Positions 6,267 through 10,761 of a DNA stretch of 10,761 bases are shown piece by piece. This stretch comes from QQUD01 sp039029915 (GTDB lineage Bacteria > Chloroflexota > Anaerolineae > Promineifilales > Promineifilaceae), in NCBI GenBank assembly GCA_039029915.1, contig JBCCFD010000261.1:1-10761 (forward strand). The letters are read 5' to 3'. A model generated the notes under the pieces. The model did not search any database. It worked only from the letters and a program-made list of their open reading frames with translations, and was not told the origin of the DNA. The position numbers and the translations under genes are program-made. Every line of letters starts with the position of its first letter. Position 1 is the first letter of the stretch.

Positions 6267-7223
6267 ATGGAAGCAAAAGAAGAAAAACCATTTGCAGACG
6301 TTCTGCAAGGGATACTCCATGATGAACCTGTACCGGTCCACTTTCTGTACCGCCTATCGGACATGCCGAAAAATGATCAGGATGCATTCTTTTCAAAATG
6401 GCCATCACTCGAGGGGGAAAGAAGACGCATCATCATACGCCATTTAGCCGACATTAGTGAAGACAACTTTGTTGTTGATTTTTCACCCATTTTCACTGAG
6501 GCTTTGATGGATGAGAGTGACCAAGTCCGTTTAGCCGCGGTAGATGGAATTTGGGATAGTTCAGATAAAAGGTTTATCCCCATGCTTATACGGATGATGC
6601 AAAATGATATATCAGACGATGTGAAAGCAGCAGCAACATCTTCTCTGACGCACTATGTGCTGATGGCGGAATGGGGTGAAATCTCTCAACGGCTGGCGAC
6701 CCCCATTATCGATGCACTGCTAGAACAATATGATGGTGAAGAAACGGCCGTTGCTGTTCGGAGAGCCACCGTCGAAGCATTGGGCGCAGCCTCACACGAG
6801 CGCGTACCCAAAATTATTCAAGAAGCATACGAAGAAGAAGATTTGGGCATGCAGCTGAGCGCTGTTTTTGCAATGGGCAATAGTGCTGACCCAAAATGGC
6901 TTCCCACAATTATCAACGAAATGGATAACCCAAATGACCAAATGCGAGCCGAAGCTGCTCGCGCCGCCGGTAGCATCGGCAAAAGCGACGCCATCTCGGA
7001 TTTAACCGATTTGACTGAAGATGATGATTTAGACGTTCAGCTAGCCGCTATTCACGCCTTAGGTCAAATTGGTGGTGAAACGTCTCAAGAAATTTTAAAT
7101 GAAATTCTTCAGGATGATTCACGGGAAGATGTTCATGAAGCAGTTGAACTTGCCCTTGAAGAAATGCTGTGGACAACCGGTGATTTCAATTTTCTAGACA
7201 TGGATTTTGACGAAGAGATGTAA
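6267..7223 (+). CDS. HEAT-repeat (PBS-lyase-like) scaffold protein
   Basis: This 318-residue soluble, acidic protein is built of helical HEAT repeats of the bacterial PBS-lyase type. Repeat-like units are visible around residues 70-100 (LMDESDQVRLAAVDGIWD), 101-130 (MMQNDISDDVKAAATSSL), 145-175 (VRRATVEALGAAS), 185-205 (LGMQLSAVFAMGNSAD), 213-240 (NPNDQMRAEAARAAGSIG), 245-270 (DDDLDVQLAAIHALGQIG) and 278-300. The tail from about 300 is aromatic and very acidic, ending DFDEEM, and may be a binding segment. HEAT proteins usually serve as protein-binding scaffolds; some act with lyases or signalling proteins, none of which is present here. The ATG is preceded by AAGGA at 6254-6258. It is the first gene of a tight operon with a membrane permease and a TPR protein. 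The partner and pathway are unknown. Confidence 0.85.
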   Translation: MEAKEEKPFADVLQGILHDEPVPVHFLYRLSDMPKNDQDAFFSKWPSLEGERRRIIIRHLADISEDNFVVDFSPIFTEALMDESDQVRLAAVDGIWDSSDKRFIPMLIRMMQNDISDDVKAAATSSLTHYVLMAEWGEISQRLATPIIDALLEQYDGEETAVAVRRATVEALGAASHERVPKIIQEAYEEEDLGMQLSAVFAMGNSADPKWLPTIINEMDNPNDQMRAEAARAAGSIGKSDAISDLTDLTEDDDLDVQLAAIHALGQIGGETSQEILNEILQDDSREDVHEAVELALEEMLWTTGDFNFLDMDFDEEM

Positions 7224-7228
7224 CTGTT

Positions 7229-8140
7229 TTGAACGGCATAATTAGCGTCCTTACCCAGAACATTTTGCCAATTTTTGTCGTTGCCTTTTTTGGGTATTGT
7301 TTACATCGTTTTGTAGGACTCGATAAACGGCCGTTATCAACGGCCGTTTTATACGTGCTTAGCCCTTGTTTAGTTTTCTCGTCATTAGTAAACTCCAATT
7401 TGCCCAGCACCGAGCTCGGGCAGCTGGCCCTATTCGCCATTTTAAACATCACATTTATGGGCATAATTGGTCTCATTGCCGCCTTTGCTCTGCGCTTATC
7501 AAGACCTCAAGTCGTGGCCTTACTCATCGTTGTTATGTTCGTGAACGGGGGGAACTATGGGCTAACATTAAACAATCTCAGATACGGCCCGGAAGGTTTA
7601 TCCCGAGCCATCGTCTACTTTACAACCAGCACCATCGTCACCTACACCTTTGGCTTATGGCTTGCTTCAATGGGGCAACTTAGCTGGCGAGATGCCGCCA
7701 AGCGTCTACTCCGCCTACCGCCTGTTTATGCGGCCGTTTTGGCGATTGTTGTCTATTCAACTGGCTTTGTTGTGCCAGCACCGTTAATGCGCGGCATTGA
7801 GGTAGCGGGAGGCGGTGCCATTCCAGTGCTGCTGTTGGTTCTAGGCATTCAGTTAGGCAGTCTACGAGAAACGGCCGTTTTGCGAATCGCCATTCCAGCC
7901 GTTTTTATACGGCTCGTTATAGGCCCGCTCGTGGGTGTATTTACCACGAATCTGATTGGACTTGAAGGGCTTGGACGCTCCACATCCATCATCGAAGCCA
8001 GCACGCCAACAGCCGTGATGACCATCGTTTTGGCCACCGAATTTGATTTACAACCCGAGCTAGTAACAACGGTCGTTATTCTTTCATCCCTTTTTAGTCC
8101 GTTTACGCTGGCCTCAGTTATTACAATTTTAGGAATATGA
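7229..8140 (+). CDS. AEC-family (auxin efflux carrier-type) permease
   Basis: This 303-residue inner-membrane protein has about ten hydrophobic segments arranged as two halves, the layout of the AEC family within the bile/arsenite/riboflavin transporter superfamily. Family landmarks are ILPIFVVAFFGYCLHRF near the N-terminus, LYVLSPCLVFSSL at about 41-53, the NGGNYGL motif at 106-112, LLLVLGIQLGSL at about 201-212 and EASTPTAVMTIVLATEF at 256-272. Bacterial relatives carry malate, malonate or other small organic anions; the substrate is not readable here. The start is TTG at 7229, five bases after the HEAT stop codon, with no clear ribosome-binding site of its own, which suggests translational coupling. 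This TTG gives an N-terminus of normal family length. The palindrome AACGGCCGTT occurs three times in this gene, at 7326, 7339 and 7870, with a near-copy at 7729. Confidence 0.88.
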   Translation: MNGIISVLTQNILPIFVVAFFGYCLHRFVGLDKRPLSTAVLYVLSPCLVFSSLVNSNLPSTELGQLALFAILNITFMGIIGLIAAFALRLSRPQVVALLIVVMFVNGGNYGLTLNNLRYGPEGLSRAIVYFTTSTIVTYTFGLWLASMGQLSWRDAAKRLLRLPPVYAAVLAIVVYSTGFVVPAPLMRGIEVAGGGAIPVLLLVLGIQLGSLRETAVLRIAIPAVFIRLVIGPLVGVFTTNLIGLEGLGRSTSIIEASTPTAVMTIVLATEFDLQPELVTTVVILSSLFSPFTLASVITILGI

Positions 8141-8652
8141 GTACAAAAAAAGAATCACCCAAAGATAAATTTGCCCCTAACTTTCGCCGAGGCACCGAGC
8201 TCCTTCGAAGAGGCGAAGCCAGTCGCGCAATGGTTTTATTGGAACGCGCTCACAAAATTGACCCTGCTCATGTTGATGCCGCTATCAACCTAAGTGGGGC
8301 ATACATCCTGCAAAAGAAATTCAAACAGGCCGTTGCCATTCTTGAACCGTTAAAAGAGCAAGATGAAGAAAACGCAATGGTGTGGGTCAACTTAGGGGCC
8401 GCTTATCTGGGCAACCCAATTCTCGCCAAAGATGACAACCAATTAAACGCCATTGATGCCTTCAAAAAAGCCCTCGACATCAATCCCGTCGCGCCTAATG
8501 TCGCCTACAATATCGGCTTGATCTACCGCGATCGAAAGGAAACAGATTTAGCGATTGAATGGTTTAACAAAGCCATTAAAGCAAACCCCCTCGATAAAGA
8601 TGCACGAAACCTAATTGAGAAATTAACGTCTAGCAAAACAGAGAATGAGTAA
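8137..8652 (+). CDS. Tetratricopeptide-repeat protein
   Basis: This 171-residue soluble protein consists almost wholly of TPR units, at about residues 12-45 (FRRGTELLRRGEASRAMVLL ERAHKIDP), 46-79 (NLSGAYILQKKFKQAVAILE), 80-118 (WVNLGAAYLGN, with an insert rich in Lys and Asp, then AIDAFKKALDINP) and 119-152 (YNIGLIYRDRKETDLAIEWF). A charged N-terminus and a short polar C-tail frame them. No signal peptide or membrane helix is seen, so it is probably cytoplasmic. TPRs mediate protein contacts; no enzymatic domain is attached. Its ATG at 8137 overlaps the permease stop codon by four bases (ATGA), with AGGA only two bases upstream, so it is translationally coupled. Together with the HEAT protein it could act on or with the membrane permease, but that is inference. 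Confidence 0.88.
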   Translation: MSTKKESPKDKFAPNFRRGTELLRRGEASRAMVLLERAHKIDPAHVDAAINLSGAYILQKKFKQAVAILEPLKEQDEENAMVWVNLGAAYLGNPILAKDDNQLNAIDAFKKALDINPVAPNVAYNIGLIYRDRKETDLAIEWFNKAIKANPLDKDARNLIEKLTSSKTENE

Positions 8653-8808
8653 AGGATAATAGACAATGAATGGCCCCTCAGGGAATGCGGGATGAATATC
8701 TGTGCACCTGCACCAATAGTTAGGTGATTTGAAAGATATTTTCTGTATATCCAAACATAGGTCTTCAATCAATTTTTGATTTAAGGTTGCATTATTTTGA
8801 GGAGTACT

Positions 8809-10203
8809 ATGATTAATTTACCCAACAGCCCCGCAGTAGAAAAATTTGTAACGAGAATGACAGCAGAGGGGCTTCCAACATTATTTATTGAAAATTTCAA
8901 GCATTACTATCAGCTATTAGTTTCTGGGGAATCGGGCTTGATTCCTGAAAAAAATATCCAAGCTGTTGACTCACTGCCAGATGCTGAAACGTTTTCCCAA
9001 CGGTATTTTGAAGTTGGTGAAACGGTTTTACCACAAACGGCCGTTATTAAGCTCAATGGGGGGCTTGGCACAAGCATGGGTCTACAGCAGGCCAAATCGC
9101 TTCTACCTGTCAAAGAAGAAATCACCTTCTTAGATATCATTGCCAAACAAGTGGAAGCAAAAGATTTACCACTAGTTTTGATGAATAGTTTTAGCACAGA
9201 TCAAGATACGCTTGATAAGCTCGCGCCCTATCAACATCTTCAATCAAAAGATATCCCGCTTCGCTTTTTACAACACAAACAGCCTAAAGTGCGGCAAGAT
9301 GATTTTCAACCAGCTATTTGGGATGAAAACCCCAATCTAGAATGGTGCCCACCGGGACACGGTGATATTTATACCGCCCTTATTACCAGCGAAACGCTCG
9401 ACGCGCTGCTTGCCAAAGGGTACCAGTACGCTTTTGTTTCAAACGTCGACAATTTGGGGGCAGCAATTGATGTGTCGATCCTCGGTTACTTCGCTGATAA
9501 GCAGATTCCATTCATGATGGAAGTGGCTGACCGAACACTGATGGATAAGAAAGGGGGCCACTTAGCCATGCAGGCGGATGGGCAGCTCATTTTACGTGAA
9601 TCTGCGCAATGCCCAGATGAAGATATGGCCAGCTTTCAGGACATCAACAAACACAAATATTTCAACACCAACAACCTTTGGTTGCATCTACCGTCACTCA
9701 AGAAAGTAATGGACGCCAATGAGGCGAAGCTGGGTTTACCAATGATTCGCAACGCCAAAACAGTTGATCCAAGAAACAAGAAATCTACGCCGGTTTTTCA
9801 AATTGAAACGGCAATGGGATCAGCCATTGGCGTCTTCAAAGGCGCTCAAGCCGTTCGGGTTCCTCGAACTCGCTTTGCCCCTGTTAAAACAACCAACGAC
9901 TTGCTCGTGGTGCGGTCAGATGCATATGCGTTAACGGATGATTTCCGTTTGGTACAAGCTGAACCGGGCAAGAAATTACAGGTTTCATTGGATAGCGATT
10001 ATTACAAGCTGGTTTCTGATTTTAACGGCCGTTTTCCGCACGGCGTTCCTTCAATCAAACAGTGTAAAAGCCTAAAAATTAGCGGTGACATCGCCTTTGG
10101 CAAAAACATTACCTGCGTTGGCGACGTTGAATTAGTCAACACAAATAGCAAACAGGTCATTATTCCAGATGGCACAACGCTTGAAGGAAAAATAGAGTTC
10201 TAA
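8809..10203 (+). CDS. UTP-glucose-1-phosphate uridylyltransferase, UDPGP (eukaryote-like) family
   Basis: This 464-residue enzyme joins UTP and a sugar 1-phosphate, most likely glucose 1-phosphate, to give the UDP-sugar and diphosphate, supplying UDP-glucose for polysaccharides, glycolipids or trehalose. It belongs to the UDPGP family (PF01704 type), not the GalU family usual in bacteria. The nucleotide-binding loop LNGGLGTSMGL is at 82-92, with AKSLLPVK at 95-102, GHGDIYTAL at 183-191, FVSNVDNLGA at 209-218, NTNNLWL at 286-292 and KTTNDLLVVRSD at 360-371. The C-terminus (about 420-464) has the left-handed beta-helix-like hydrophobic pattern of the family. ATG 8809 is chosen over the upstream TTG 8797 because GAGGAG (8799-8804) is a good ribosome-binding site four bases before it. 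UDP-N-acetylglucosamine pyrophosphorylase is the main alternative; the motifs favour the glucose enzyme. Confidence 0.9.
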   Translation: MINLPNSPAVEKFVTRMTAEGLPTLFIENFKHYYQLLVSGESGLIPEKNIQAVDSLPDAETFSQRYFEVGETVLPQTAVIKLNGGLGTSMGLQQAKSLLPVKEEITFLDIIAKQVEAKDLPLVLMNSFSTDQDTLDKLAPYQHLQSKDIPLRFLQHKQPKVRQDDFQPAIWDENPNLEWCPPGHGDIYTALITSETLDALLAKGYQYAFVSNVDNLGAAIDVSILGYFADKQIPFMMEVADRTLMDKKGGHLAMQADGQLILRESAQCPDEDMASFQDINKHKYFNTNNLWLHLPSLKKVMDANEAKLGLPMIRNAKTVDPRNKKSTPVFQIETAMGSAIGVFKGAQAVRVPRTRFAPVKTTNDLLVVRSDAYALTDDFRLVQAEPGKKLQVSLDSDYYKLVSDFNGRFPHGVPSIKQCKSLKISGDIAFGKNITCVGDVELVNTNSKQVIIPDGTTLEGKIEF

Positions 10204-10239
10204 ATCTACACCGATAAAGTCGAACAACTTAAATTTTTG

Positions 10240-10269
10240 AAGGGCTAAATTGATAAATTTAGCCCTTTT
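10240..10269 (+). terminator. Intrinsic terminator between convergent genes
   Basis: AAGGGCTAAATT (10240-10251) and AATTTAGCCCTT (10256-10267) form a perfect 12-bp stem with a GATA loop, followed by T residues (10266-10269, then GCC and another TTTT). It lies 37 bases after the uridylyltransferase stop and 6 bases before the end of the minus-strand regulator gene. On the minus strand the stem is followed by TTCAAAAATTT, a poor U-tract, so it mainly serves the plus-strand gene, though both may use it. Confidence 0.85.
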
Positions 10270-10274
10270 GCCTT

Positions 10275-10733
10275 TTACAGCGACTTGCCCAAAGTGTCGA
10301 TTGAAATCGGCTTGAAAACCACAGGTCGATCCAGAACAATGGATGAGGTTGTTAATCCGTGTTCTAAAAATTGATTGATCACTCTGCTGAAGTGGCCTCG
10401 TGATGTCGCTGCCACACGAATTACGTAATTATTTGAGCCTGTTATAACATCACAGGAAAGAACTTCAGGAATCTCTTTTGCCAACTGAATGATTTTGGCA
10501 GAATCACGCTTGGTATTTTGGATATTTACAATACCCATAAAGGTTAAACCTAAAAAATCTGGATCAACCTGAGCATGATACCCTCTGATAATACCACCTT
10601 CCTCAAGTTTTTTTAGCCGCTCCGCCACGGCTGGGGCAGATAGCCCGATGCGCTTTCCAATCTCAGCATAGCTTAAGCGGGCATCTTTCTGCACCAAAAA
10701 CAAAATTTTCCAATGAATTTCGTCTAATTTCAT
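10275..10733 (-). CDS. Lrp/AsnC-family transcriptional regulator
   Basis: This 152-residue protein has the standard two-domain layout of leucine-responsive/AsnC regulators. Residues 1-50 form the helix-turn-helix (LDEIHWKILFLVQKDARLSYAEIGKRIGLSAPAVAERLKKLEEGG), with LSAPAVAERLKKLE as the recognition region. Residues about 65-145 form the RAM effector-binding and assembly domain (GIVNIQ, VLSCDVITGSNNYVIRVAATS, HGLTTSSIVLDRPV). These proteins bind amino acids or related small molecules as octamers or dimers and control metabolic or transport genes, often their own. Length and domains are normal. The ATG is at 10733-10731 on the minus strand; the ribosome-binding site is weak (AAGTGAAA in an A-rich leader). 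It converges on the uridylyltransferase gene and has no visible operon partner; its promoter and any divergent target gene lie beyond the window edge. The effector is unknown. Confidence 0.93.
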   Translation of the reverse strand: MKLDEIHWKILFLVQKDARLSYAEIGKRIGLSAPAVAERLKKLEEGGIIRGYHAQVDPDFLGLTFMGIVNIQNTKRDSAKIIQLAKEIPEVLSCDVITGSNNYVIRVAATSRGHFSRVINQFLEHGLTTSSIVLDRPVVFKPISIDTLGKSL

Positions 10734-10761
10734 ATTGTTTCACTTTGCTTTTTTATTTTTC

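Noticed and set aside
8653..8808. Short coding sequence or promoter in the spacer before the uridylyltransferase gene
   Set aside because: The ATG near 8666 meets a stop within about ten codons. TTGAAA at 8729 has no -10 at proper spacing, and the CACCT/AGGTG pair (8705-8709 and 8722-8726) is too short to stand alone.
1..10761. CRISPR array, tRNA, rRNA, prophage or known defence system
   Set aside because: No regularly spaced direct repeats, no cloverleaf or rRNA-like sequence, and no nuclease-helicase, toxin-antitoxin or phage structural gene was recognised.

Overview
The window is a stretch of bacterial chromosome of moderate G+C with mostly plus-strand housekeeping and transport genes. 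It carries no rRNA, tRNA, CRISPR array, transposase or phage gene that I can see. The organism cannot be fixed from this sequence alone. A eukaryote-type UDP-sugar pyrophosphorylase, an SLC13 permease with internal RCK_C domains, several HEAT/TPR proteins and alternative TTG starts would suit a Chloroflexota-like lineage (inference, low to moderate confidence). A second signature is the palindrome AACGGCCGTT, which occurs seven times exactly and acts like a genome-specific iterated palindrome.

Layout. 1-489: the C-terminal part of an endonuclease/exonuclease/phosphatase (EEP) family protein, cut by the window edge. 546-1922: an FAD-linked D-lactate/glycolate dehydrogenase of the LDHD/GlcD type with its own -10 box. 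1923-2884: an AT-rich island holding one small unrecognised gene (2105-2461), bracketed by a long imperfect inverted repeat (1921-2027 against 2530-2636). 2885-4681: an SLC13-type permease starting at TTG. 4977-6038: an RseP-like site-2 intramembrane protease behind a good promoter. 6039-6266: a structured intergenic region ending in a strong intrinsic terminator only 25 bases before the next start codon. 6267-8652: a tight three-gene operon of HEAT-repeat protein, AEC-family permease and TPR protein. 8809-10203: a UDPGP-family uridylyltransferase. 10275-10733 (minus): an Lrp/AsnC regulator, convergent with it and separated by a 12-bp perfect hairpin.

How the genes relate. Most units look independent: each has its own leader and often a hairpin between it and the next. 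The only clear operon is HEAT-AEC-TPR, where the second gene starts 5 nt after the first stops and the third overlaps the second by 4 nt. The most unusual places are the inverted-repeat-bracketed small gene at 1921-2636, the iterated palindrome across the coding regions, and the terminator within the apparent leader of the HEAT operon. None is proven to be a new system.
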